Source: CAVZCK01 sp963798805 (lineage in GTDB: Bacteria; Pseudomonadota; Alphaproteobacteria; Rhizobiales; Rhodomicrobiaceae). From it: a stretch of DNA of 32,798 bases. The DNA is taken from assembly GCA_963798805.1 (NCBI GenBank), contig CAWCVC010000007.1:1-32798 (forward strand), written 5' to 3'. Below the pieces are notes generated by a model. That model was not told where the DNA came from. It did not search any database and saw only the letters and a program-made list of their open reading frames with translations. Made by a program: the position numbers and the translations under genes. Below are positions 1 to 8,700 of this stretch, piece by piece (the stretch's first letter is position 1; each line of letters opens with the position of its first letter).

Positions 1-425
1 TGCAGCGCCGTAACGACCTCGACGGCCGCGGCAATCTCAGCGAGGAGGAGCTCGCCTCCTTTTCCGCCTTCTTCCTGGAGACTTGCCTGGATCAGGTTAA
101 ATTCATGGCTGAACTCATGCAACCGGGGGCCCTGCGCAAGCGCGTGCTCGACTGGGCCAGGGGCGAAGAGCAGGTTGGCAGCCTGATGCCAAGCAGCACC
201 AAGATCCTCGCCCATATCCTCACCCACCGCGAGTTGGAGCGCAAAGATATGCCTGAGGTTACTGGCTTCAAGATGGACAAGGCGCGCCGGGTTGCCGCGC
301 TCCTTAACAAGCGCGGGATCATTAAATCCGACACGCACAAGTCGCCGTTTCGAATTGCATTTCCGGCGGAGCTCGCGCCTGGGCTTTTGCCCGGCCTCTA
401 TCCGACACTGCCGCAGCGCACTTGA
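1..425 (+). CDS. Fic family protein, C-terminal part (5' end outside window)
   Basis: The frame is open from the first bases of the window and ends with TGA at 423-425. The first residues, QRRNDLDGRGNLSEEEL, followed by FFLETCLDQVKFM, match the region after the Fic core in Fic-domain proteins that carry a C-terminal winged helix. The remaining ~100 residues look like that winged helix (ARRVAALLNKRGIIKSD) and end in a conserved-looking FPAELAPGLLPGLYP tail. Fic enzymes usually AMPylate target proteins; the catalytic HPFxxGNGR motif would lie upstream and is not visible, so activity cannot be judged. An ATG at 105 is in frame but is internal. Family assignment rests on this C-terminal pattern alone. 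Confidence 0.8.
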   Translation, partial: QRRNDLDGRGNLSEEELASFSAFFLETCLDQVKFMAELMQPGALRKRVLDWARGEEQVGSLMPSSTKILAHILTHRELERKDMPEVTGFKMDKARRVAALLNKRGIIKSDTHKSPFRIAFPAELAPGLLPGLYPTLPQRT

Positions 426-487
426 CCGCTCTCACCCTGCCATTTGCATTGGCGAAGATTTTATTCCGCCGTTACGGCGCGCGGAGA

Positions 488-705
488 AGCCATGGCGTCG
501 GCACGGTGCGGGCGGTGCGCATCTACAAGACCTATGGCGCTGACGCCATTCCAATAGTCAGGGAGGATCGCTATCTGCTGGCCCGTGACATTCGCGGCGT
601 CGGCTTCACAGAAGCGGCTCTGGCGTCGGCAGGACCACGATCATCGGCTCCATCCTAAGCATCCTCACGGCGAAAGGCGTCGAGCCGAGACTACCTGTTC
701 CGTAG
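488..705 (+). pseudogene. RecD2-like ATP-dependent helicase remnant
   Basis: Two frames carry pieces of a RecD2-type helicase. The first (from 488) reads SHGVGTVRAVRIYKTYGADA and continues to LARDIRGVGF, which matches the helix-hairpin-helix region before the motor domain. The second, in another frame from about 616, reads VGRTTIIGSILSILTAKGVE, which is the degenerate Walker A region (normally GVGKTT with Lys, here Arg). It stops at TAG 703-705. In intact family members these two parts are separated by well over 100 residues, so an internal deletion plus a frameshift has occurred and everything downstream of the Walker A is missing. It is not functional and probably marks the scar where the downstream block was inserted. 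Confidence 0.7.
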
Positions 706-804
706 AGCTCCCATCGAGGGTGAGCGAGACATCATGCCTCGCCTGCTTGCGCCGCCAGTCCGCCATGGTATAAAACACTGTAAAATTCAAATCTTTTGAG
801 TGTT

Positions 805-1131
805 ATGGAGCAACTTCGTTTAAGACCGATTGAATACGGCGTCCTCTTCATACTTTTGGGCGAAGGCCGGCCGCTCAAAGAAAGAGCTGAGATTAGGCAA
901 ATCCATGGGCTAACAATGAAAAAAGCCCATCGTGATCGACTGAAAGATCATGGCCTTATCAAATCGTCCCCGGCACCTTTCGTACACCGCTTGACAAAAA
1001 AAGGAGAGGACTGGGTCAGAAGGCAATTTACCTCGTCGGCAAGCATTTCTGCGCAGTCTAGGGTGCCATTCGGAGCCGTCGCGGCCGTATTTCAAGCGGC
1101 TCGCCGATCGGGAGAATGCTCCGCTAGCTAG
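805..1131 (+). CDS. Winged-helix-like small protein, first gene of the chaperone-like operon
   Basis: Starting at ATG 805 (a TTG at 796 is an in-frame alternative) the protein is 108 aa. The first ~75 residues look like a winged helix: LRPIEYGVLFILL, then a recognition-helix-like LTMKKAHRDRLKDHGLI, then a wing with HRLTKKGEDWVRR. After about residue 75 the sequence loses protein-like character. In the +1 frame a plausible continuation (YFKRLADRENAPLASEK, then helical sequence) runs into the GrpE-like gene. The reading frame may therefore be shifted near 1030-1090, and the true product may be longer or fused to the next gene. A role as a DNA-binding or adaptor subunit is inference. I do not recognise a named family. 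Confidence 0.5.
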   Translation: MEQLRLRPIEYGVLFILLGEGRPLKERAEIRQIHGLTMKKAHRDRLKDHGLIKSSPAPFVHRLTKKGEDWVRRQFTSSASISAQSRVPFGAVAAVFQAARRSGECSAS

Positions 1132-1174
1132 CGAGAAGAAAAATGGCAGCGATGAGCTGTCTCGGCATATTGCG

Positions 1175-1538
1175 ATGGCGGCGTGGAGTGAGGCGGACGA
1201 AGCGCTGGGTGAAGCCTTGCAGGCAATCCCTCGCGTTCTACGCACCATCGAGAAGCTGGAAGCTGCCTCCGACGCCGCTCATGCCGAGCAGGCTAAAGCA
1301 GGCCCGGCTCGCCATCAATCTCGTCTTTCAAGCGGTACGCCATGCCGCGCGGAAGCGCGAATTATGGCTAGGCTCTGAGCCCGGCGCGGAAGCAGCCTTC
1401 GATCCAGTTCAATATTACTCAGACGATCATCTTTCTTATGGGGAGCAGGTCCGCGTCGTTAAGCCGCCCGTGATCCGAGGACAGGGAACGGCAAGCGTTG
1501 TGGTGCGTATTGGAGAGGCTGCTGCAATCGGCAAGTGA
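1175..1538 (+). pseudogene. GrpE-like protein, frameshifted
   Basis: One frame from ATG 1175 gives helical sequence (MAAWSEADEALGEALQ, VLRTIEKLEAASDAAHAEQ). A second frame from about 1300 gives LAINLVFQAVRHAARKREL, then AFDPVQYYSDDHLSYGEQ, then VRVVKPPVIRGQGTASVVVR. The last segment resembles the beta domain of GrpE, the nucleotide-exchange factor of Hsp70 (FDP, then a G-x-x-V-x-V-v-k-P-G strand pattern). The two frames join around 1290-1315. The span of 364 nt is one more than a multiple of three, consistent with a single inserted base. Its TGA (1536-1538) lies just before the Hsp70-like start, which supports a matched Hsp70/GrpE pair. The start codon is uncertain because the open frame extends further upstream. 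Confidence 0.5.
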
Positions 1539-1549
1539 GGGTTGGGCAT

Positions 1550-2956
1550 ATGGCGCGACAGAGCAAAAGGCGTGGGGCAGACTGGATCGGCTGCATAGAT
1601 TTCGGCACCGCTCTGTCCAAATTCGCGATGGTCAAGGCGGTGGACCGCGAAGATATTGCTCCCGCCACCATCAGGCCGCTCGCAATCGCTCAGGGATCTG
1701 GTCAGCAGGCGCGGAACGCCTTCCTTCTACCTTCCGTCATCTATGTCACGGACGATCAGATCCTGTTCGGTCAGGAGGCCGAAAGCGCTGCGATCCGTGA
1801 TGAAGCCAGCGGTCGGCGGGCGTTCGTGTCGCCGAAGCAGTATCTGAGCACCTTCGACCTCGATCAGATCGATGGTCTGCTCCATAAGGATATCGATCCG
1901 ACTGGGAAGTTCACACCGCGAAAATTGCTCCAGCTCTTTCTCGCCTATTTGTTGGAACGCGCGGGGAACGAGGCTGAAAAATACGAGCTTCCCTGGCCTG
2001 CGCCCTTGCGGGTCGCGCGCCCGGCCTGGAGCGCTGAACGAGCTGAGGCCGGCGAAGCTTTGCTCAAGGACCTCGTCAAGAGCGGCTTCGCCCTGGCCGA
2101 CATGCTGGGTCCGACTTTGACGGCACCGGGCGGACTTTCGCAGCGTCAGGCGCTTGCCGCTCTGAAGAAGCTGAAACCTTCCGCGGCAAGTGACGTGGAG
2201 ATCTTCCAGCCTTCGATGGATGGCAACGTATCGGTGCGAGAGGCTACCGCCGTCGCCTCGGGATCGATCCGGGATAATGGCAGGCGGGTGGTGGTCGTCG
2301 TTGACATTGGTGGCGGCACATCGGATTTCGGTGCTTTCGCCACCGGGTTGGCATGGCGGAATGTGATCGCTGAGATCGAGGGGAGCGCTGCCGTTCTGAC
2401 CGAAGCCGGCGATCATCTGGATATGCTGCTCCGAGCATTCATCCTCAGGAAGGCCGGTTTGTCGGGCTGACCATCCCGCCGGTGCCGGGGCGGCGCGCCG
2501 CCTTCTCGTTCACGGCCGGCGGAACAAGGAGCGATTTGTTCTCGGACGGAACGCTGACGGTGGAACTGGGGGATCAGCTATGTCGAGGTCACGCTGCGGG
2601 AGTTCCTGGACCAGCCCGAAGTCGCCAAATTCGCCGATCGCCTTCGCGAACGTAGCCGCCGGACCGTTGAGGTCGCCGTGGCCTGCGCCCGTGACTTTCA
2701 GCGGTTGAGCCGCAGGCGCACCCCAGTGAGCTTCTTGCTTACCGGCGGAGGTCACGATCTGCCGATGGTCAAGGCGCTCGCCGCCGACCCCGGCATCTCC
2801 TGGCACTATGAAGAGGCCAAGCCGAATGTGGCCGCTAATGCCGAAGAGCTGGATTTCTACAATGTCTACCGCCAGCTTGCGGTCGCCATTGGCGGCGCAA
2901 TCCAGGACCTGCCCAAGGAGACTGCGCCGGTACGAATGGAACTGCGCGCCGAGTAG
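1550..2956 (+). pseudogene. Hsp70-like (DnaK-related) ATPase without substrate-binding domain, frameshifted
   Basis: The actin-like ATPase motifs are all visible: phosphate-1 DFGTALSK near the N-terminus, phosphate-2 VVVDIGGGTSDFG, and adenosine motif LLTGGGHDLPMV near the C-terminus. If repaired the protein is 468 aa. That is close to an Hsp70 ATPase domain alone, with no DnaK substrate-binding domain or lid. ATG 1550 is chosen because GAGGG lies about 8 nt upstream; a GTG at 1535 overlapping the preceding stop is an alternative. Translation leaves the frame at the TGA 2468-2470, continues in the -1 frame (LTIPPVPGRRAAFSF) and returns near the G-run at 2567-2572 (SYVEVTLREFLDQPEV). The two lesions compensate, since 1407 nt is divisible by three. 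It probably works with the GrpE-like and ClpB-like products. Confidence 0.7.
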
Positions 2957-3214
2957 CGGCCCGAATATAACGGATGGCGGCCGACGACGCTCCGTCATCT
3001 GCCATTTGTCATGGATAGCACCGAAGGGTCGGCCGACGGCGTCGACCCCGGCCAGCTCAGACAACGGAGATCACCGTTTCCGCCGCGACATGCCTTGAAG
3101 ACGTCGTCTGATTCGGCAGTGCATTGACTCCCTGCATCAACAGTTTAAGACATTATAACTGGTTAAACGATCTGCCGGCCCTGCCAATATTCTCTTTGTT
3201 TTGCGGATTTCGAA
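2957..3214 (+). other. Intergenic stretch before the ClpB-like gene
   Basis: No coding frame with protein-like character is seen. The last ~90 bases are more AT-rich and contain TTGACT near 3124 and an ATTATAACTGGTTAAAC segment, which could be a weak promoter, but the spacing is poor and I do not call one. The downstream gene lacks an ATG start here, so this stretch may also carry a sequence error. Confidence 0.4.
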
Positions 3215-5074
3215 TTGAGCCAGCTTTTTGAAAAGCCCCGCTGGGCGAAAGATTTCCTGCGCTTTCTGCCACTGAAAAGCCAGTTCGTGCTGTCCGGCAA
3301 TGTGCGCGACCGGTATCCGCGCGCGTCGCCCTCGGGCGATCCGATGATCCTGCCGCTCGTTTCCTATCTCGGCGCCGAACTGGTGGAGGCAGGCATCGGC
3401 CGCGTCATCGGCTTCGATCCAGCCCGGGGCTTCGGTGTGCCGGCCATCATCGGGCGCGATGCAACAGGCGATCAGTCCTATTTCTCGCAATTCGGCATCA
3501 CCTTTGACGCCGGCGGCCGGGCGCCCGCCTCGATCGAGAAATTCTTCGAGATTGCAACCACGCTCGCCAGCTCCGCTCCGGAGCCGACGGCATTGATCGC
3601 GGATTTCGCGGCGCGGCTGATCGTTAGGCCCGAACACATGATCGAGCTCGAGCATCGCGGCTTCACCCGCGCGCTCGTCACCGCTCACGCGGTTGAGCCG
3701 CGTCCGCATCCAGTGACGCGCCGGCCTTATTTCAACCCCATCGTCTGGATTGCCGAAAAAGAGGGCGACCTGCCCGACTGGTTCGTGATCGGCAATCCGC
3801 GCCTGCGGCATATCCCGATCCCCAAGCCGGACCATATCGTGCGCCGCAGCGTCGTGCATGGGCTGATGCGTAGCCTCCCCGCCGGGGATGCCACACCCGA
3901 CGCGCTGACCAAGGCAGAGGATGCATTTGTCGATGCCTCGGAAGGTCTGCTGGTGATCGACCTCGCGTCCATTGCCCAATTGGCTCGCGAAGAAGGCTTG
4001 GGTGCGCCCGATGTGGGCGAGGCAGTGCGGCACTATAAGCTTGGCGTAACAGAAGACCCATGGCGCAAGATCGACCGCAAGAAGCTTGCCCAGGCCGAGG
4101 CGACCGTGACAGCGCGCGTCAGGGGCCAGCCCCACGCCGTCAGCCACATGCTCGACATCGTCAAGCGTGCCGCGACCGGGTTCGGCGGCAAGCGCGGCGG
4201 GCGTCCCCGCGGTGTGGCGTTTCTGGCGGGGCCGACCGGCGTCGGCAAGACCGAACTTGCAAAAACCATCACCAGCCTGCTGTTTGGTGATGAGAGCGCC
4301 TATATCCGCTTCGACATGAGCGAATTCTCGCTCGAACATTCCGATCAGCGTCTGATTGGTGCCCCGCCCGGCTATCTCGGCTACAACACCGGCGGCGAGT
4401 TGACGAACGCCATCCGCGAAAAGCCATTTTCGGTCGTGCTGTTCGACGAGATCGAGAAGGCGCATCCAAAGATCCTGGATAAGTTTTTGCAGATCCTCGA
4501 TGACGGCGTGCTGACATCGGGGCGCGGCGAGCGCGTGTATTTCTCCGAAAGCCTCATCGTCTTCACATCAAATCTCGGCATTACCCGCGCGCTTCCGGAC
4601 GGAACGCGCGCCGCCAACGTGTTTCCCGGCGAGCCGCTCGAAGAGATGCGGGCAAAAGTGCGCGCGGAGATCGAACGGCACTTCAAGCTGGAGATCGGCC
4701 GGCCGGAACTTCTTAACCGCATTGGCGAGAACATTATCGTCTTCGACTTCATCCGCAGCGAGATCGCGGAGGAGATCCTCAACTCCATGATCGCGCGCAT
4801 TCTGGAAGATGTCCGGACCGAACAGGGCGTTGAGTTCGCCCTTGCCCCTTCCGCTCGCGCCGCGCTGGCCAAGATCTGCCTCGCCGACCTCTCCAATGGC
4901 GGGCGCGGCGTGCGCAACCAGTTGGAAGCCCATTTCGTCAATCCGCTGGCACGTGCCGCCTTTGGGCTCGATATGCGCGTCGGAGAGCGCTTGGTGGTGG
5001 AAAGCCTCGAGCAGGCAGGTGGCGTCACGTCGTTGAAAATTGCGCCGGGTGCAACCGTGCACCGGGGGGCATAA
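3215..5074 (+). CDS. ClpB/ClpA D2-like AAA+ ATPase
   Basis: This intact gene encodes a 619-aa protein. Residues ~1-300 show no clear P-loop and resemble a degenerate or divergent N-terminal module beginning with FLPLKSQFVLSGNVRDRYP. Residues ~300-600 are a Clp/Hsp100 D2-type AAA+ domain: Walker A GPTGVGKTELAK (~340), pore loop GYLGY (~386), Walker B VVLFDEIEKAHP (~407), sensor-1 IVFTSN, a PELLNRIGE arginine-finger region (~498), and a small domain with a GGRGVRNQLE sensor-2-like segment. ClpB has two AAA rings and a middle domain; here only one canonical ring and no coiled-coil M domain is visible. TTG 3215 is used because the frame upstream reaches a stop at 3164 without ATG or GTG. It probably unfolds or remodels a substrate with the Hsp70-like ATPase. 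It lies 4 nt before the radical-SAM gene. Confidence 0.85.
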   Translation: MSQLFEKPRWAKDFLRFLPLKSQFVLSGNVRDRYPRASPSGDPMILPLVSYLGAELVEAGIGRVIGFDPARGFGVPAIIGRDATGDQSYFSQFGITFDAGGRAPASIEKFFEIATTLASSAPEPTALIADFAARLIVRPEHMIELEHRGFTRALVTAHAVEPRPHPVTRRPYFNPIVWIAEKEGDLPDWFVIGNPRLRHIPIPKPDHIVRRSVVHGLMRSLPAGDATPDALTKAEDAFVDASEGLLVIDLASIAQLAREEGLGAPDVGEAVRHYKLGVTEDPWRKIDRKKLAQAEATVTARVRGQPHAVSHMLDIVKRAATGFGGKRGGRPRGVAFLAGPTGVGKTELAKTITSLLFGDESAYIRFDMSEFSLEHSDQRLIGAPPGYLGYNTGGELTNAIREKPFSVVLFDEIEKAHPKILDKFLQILDDGVLTSGRGERVYFSESLIVFTSNLGITRALPDGTRAANVFPGEPLEEMRAKVRAEIERHFKLEIGRPELLNRIGENIIVFDFIRSEIAEEILNSMIARILEDVRTEQGVEFALAPSARAALAKICLADLSNGGRGVRNQLEAHFVNPLARAAFGLDMRVGERLVVESLEQAGGVTSLKIAPGATVHRGA

Positions 5075-5078
5075 CGCC

Positions 5079-5734
5079 ATGACGATTCCCCGAATTTCAC
5101 TGTCGAAATTGCATTTCCCGATCACCGCGCTCGGACCGGGGCGCCGAATTGGCATCTGGTTCCAGGGATGCTCGATCCGCTGCGCGGGCTGCATGAGCCG
5201 TGACACTTGGGCATTTGCACGAGATGGCGAGCCAGTCGAAACGGTGCTGAAGCGCATGGAACCCTGGTTCGCCGAGGCGGACGGCGTGACCATTTCAGGC
5301 GGCGAACCTTTTGACCAAACGGATGGGCTTCTGGCGTTGCTCGCTGGTCTTCGAACGCGTTTCAAGGGCGATGTGCTGGTCTATTCGGGCTATGAGTTCG
5401 AAGCCTTGCAGGCGCGGCATGCCGCTGCGCTTGGACTCATTGATGTGCTGATCAGCGAACCATTCGACGAAGCGCAGCCGACCGATGCGCCGTTACGTGG
5501 CTCAGCCAACCAGCGGCTGCATCTGCTCACTGCCCTTGGCGAGGAGCGTTTCGCCGGGCTCGACACTGCGACGCGGATTGGTGCCCATCGCTCGATCTGG
5601 TGGCGAACCCGGACGGATCGGTCTGGATCGCAGGCGTTCCGCGCCGAGGCGATCTCGACCGGCTGGCGCATTTGCTCGCAGCTCAAGGCATCACGCTCGC
5701 AACATCGGCCGGCCGCATGGGAGGCGCGTCCTGA
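5079..5734 (+). pseudogene. Radical SAM / 4Fe-4S single-cluster activase-like protein, frameshifted
   Basis: The protein starts MTIPRISLSKLHFPI and carries the radical-SAM cluster motif CSIRCAGC (CX3CX2C, residues ~30-37) and the SAM-binding GGEPF motif. It is therefore like NrdG/PflA-type activating enzymes and the short 4Fe-4S single-cluster family. After LDTATR (~5575) the frame is lost. The adjacent frame continues convincingly with SLDLVANPDGSVWIAGVPRR and ends at TGA 5732-5734. The 656-nt span is not divisible by three, which fits one missing base. That TGA overlaps the ATG of the next gene, so the two are translationally coupled. The substrate is unknown; activation of a partner in this operon by a glycyl radical or a post-translational modification is inference. 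Confidence 0.75.
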
Positions 5735-8700
5735 TGGAATATGTCCGGAATTGCCCAAACGGCCATGAACGTCCGAGCAGTCGGAACTCGGTCTGCAGTA
5801 TCTGTGAATTTCCGTTGCACGATATTTATCCGGTCTCTGTGGCCCCCGACAGGCCGCCCGGGCCAGAAGAGCCCGAACCGGACCCGTACCGACCAGATAG
5901 CCCTCGAGATCCGCTGCCGCCCGACGCCCCCGCGCGGACGTGTCCCAATGGGCATCCCGTTGACGAAGATGATGCCATCTGCCTGACCTGCGGCGAGACG
6001 ATCGCCAACCAGGCTCCAAGTCCAGATCCCGCAGTCCGAACCATCGGAGAATGGCAGATCCTGGCCACATTGCCTGGCTCGCCGGACGAAGCGGAGTTAT
6101 TTCTCGCCCGCGCCGAGCACAGCACAGACACCGTGCTGCTGAAATACTACCAGCCCGGCGTCGAGCCCGATCCGAAAATCTACCCCGCGCTTGCCCGGCT
6201 TGAAGCTGGAACGGCGGCGACACTGCTTGCCCATGGCCGACTCTGTTCGCGGGCGTTCGAGGTCTGGGAGCACGTCGATAGCCCGACTCTCGGGGACCTG
6301 CGATCCGAATTCCGCTCCAACCCGGCGCTACTGCAAGAGGTCGCCGCCAATCTGATCCGCACGCTGGCCAGCTTCGAAAGCTTCGGATTGCGGCATGGCG
6401 GGCTCAAACCATCGGTCGTGCGCGTTCGCTCGCGCCAGCCGGTGCGCCTGGTCATCACCGAATTCGCCACCGCCAATCTGGCCGAGTTCGATGTCGAGGT
6501 TGCTCGCATTCGACAGGCTAGCCGCTATATGGCGCCGGAAGCCGTGGCGGATGCCTCAACCAGCGCGTCCGATTGGTGGAGCCTTGGTATCATCCTGCTG
6601 GAGTTGGCGACGGACGGTGCCTGCTTTGCCGGCGTTCACGATCGCGCCTTCCTGCTGCATCTCGTAACGCGCGGCGTGGCGGTGCCCAAGGACATCGAGC
6701 CCGGCTGGCAGCAATTGCTTAAGGGGTTGCTGACGCGCGATCACGCCAAGCGCTGGAAGGCCGATCAGGCTTTGCGCTGGGTCGCGGGCGAGCGTGACAT
6801 CCCCACACACCATGATGAGACGGGAGGAGACGCGCCGCCGGAAGGTCCAGCGCTTTCCTTTAAAAGCGAGCGCTATGTTTCGCCCGCCGCCTTCGCGCTG
6901 GCAGCGGCGGAGGATGAAAACTGGCCTCAGGCGGCGGCTATTCTGGAAAGCGGCGCGGTCGCCAACTGGCTCGATGAGATTGACCCGAAAAGCCGCCGCT
7001 TAATGCAACTGCGCAAGATTGCCGCCGATATCAAGCTTGCCGAGGATCACCGGGTCGCGCTTTCGCTTGCGGCGTTGAACGAGGATCTGCCGCTTTGCGT
7101 GCGAGGCGAAATCATCACGCCGAACTGGCTGCTGCCGGACCCAGAAAAAGGCGGCGCCTGGCTCGACACCGCACCTCAGCGGCATCTGCGCGATCTGAGG
7201 CGGGATAAGGATCGCTGGCTCGTTCAGCTTGCCGAGCGAGCGGATCGCGTCAAGGCCCGCATCCGCGATATGCGGCTGACGCTGAACGCCGAGCAATTCG
7301 CGGTACTTCGGCTAACGACATCGGTTGCCAGACTGGACGCGCAGTGGCAGATGAAGCGCGAGCTTTTCCCCGATGCGGCAGTCCCGGCGCTCGCGGCGAT
7401 GTTCGACCGGCGAACCCTGAGCGACGAGGATCTGCTTCTCCTCCTGAGCGTTGAAGCCAGCGCCTTCAAGCCCAGGGAGGAGCTTTTGCGCGAAGCCGAA
7501 GCCCTGGCCCAATCCGCAAGCGTGCCGGAGTTCGACCGGGAAGCTGCCACCGTGCTGCTGCGGCTGCCGCGCGCCGACATCGCCGATCAGCTTGCGGAAA
7601 GGCTGCCGGGATTCTCGCGCTGCGGGCGGCCCGTCGTCGATGAATGGGTCGACCGCTACCGCGAAAACAACAGGCGCATCTCGATCGCCCGCGCGCTCGT
7701 CGTCCTCGCAGTGCCCGCGCGCGATTGGGCGGAGCCGCCGCATCAAGATTATGTGCGTAACGTCCTCGCGTTCCTGGAGCGCAAAGTACTGACCGGCGTC
7801 CAGCGCGGGCCGCTCGTTCAGCTCAAGACGTCGAAATCCTCGGCAAGGATCGACCTTACCGATTTGGGAGGACCGAAGGTCCGCGACGATGTGCTTCAGG
7901 CCATCGTGACGCGGCGCGAACAGGACTGCGTGCTGACAGGACGCTCGCGTCCCGAGCAGGCCATCGTCGACCGGCTGCGCAAGCTCAACTCGCAGGCGCG
8001 AACCTATCGCCGCGACACCGGCGTCAACGCGCTCATGCTGGGCTATCCGATCCTGACGCTGAAGGAGACCAAGAGCGATGGCGCCTCAGCGGCGAAGATC
8101 GCGCCGGTGCTGCTCTGGCCGCTGAAAGTTTCGATCCAGGCCGGCGCGACAGGCGCCGTAAAACTCGGCTTCGACGCGGAGCGCGAAGTGCAGCTCAATC
8201 CAGCGTTCGACACGATCCTCGGGGCCGATATTTGCGCGCGGTGGCAGGGTCTCGCCGATGACTTGCTGCAAGGCGGCATCGTCGATGCGAGCGACGTGCT
8301 GCATACCTTCGACCAGGTTGCACCATTGGCTGGTGGCGCCACGGTCGGCCCGATCCCTAAGGCGACGGCGGTGGGCAAACCGGGACAGCCGCAGCTTCAT
8401 TCGGCCGCCGCACTATTCCTGGCCGATTTTGCCAGCCAGGCCATTGTCCAGGATTTGCGACATTTGCAGCAGCGCCCGCTTGAGGCGACGGCGCTTGAAT
8501 GTCTGCTCCGCTTGAAAGACATAGAGTTTCCGGCGCCGCCGGAGCGCCCGCTGGAATCTGAACGCTTCTCGACGCTCGAGGCCGACCCGTCGCAGGAGCG
8601 TGCCGTGCTAAGCGCCCGGATTGCACCCGGTCTCGTCCTGCAAGGACCGCCGGGCACTGGGAAGAGCCAGACCATCGTCAATGTGGTGGCGGATTGTCTC

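Noticed and set aside
3013..3023. GGATAGCACCG also present at 32763-32773, considered as possible att-site ends of the island
   Set aside because: The match is only 11 bases with no extension on either side, which is expected by chance in a window of this size.
3137..4465. 442-codon open frame on the minus strand
   Set aside because: It is antisense to the clear ClpB-like AAA+ gene, whose Walker A, Walker B and pore loop are all in the plus frame; long antisense frames are common at this GC content.
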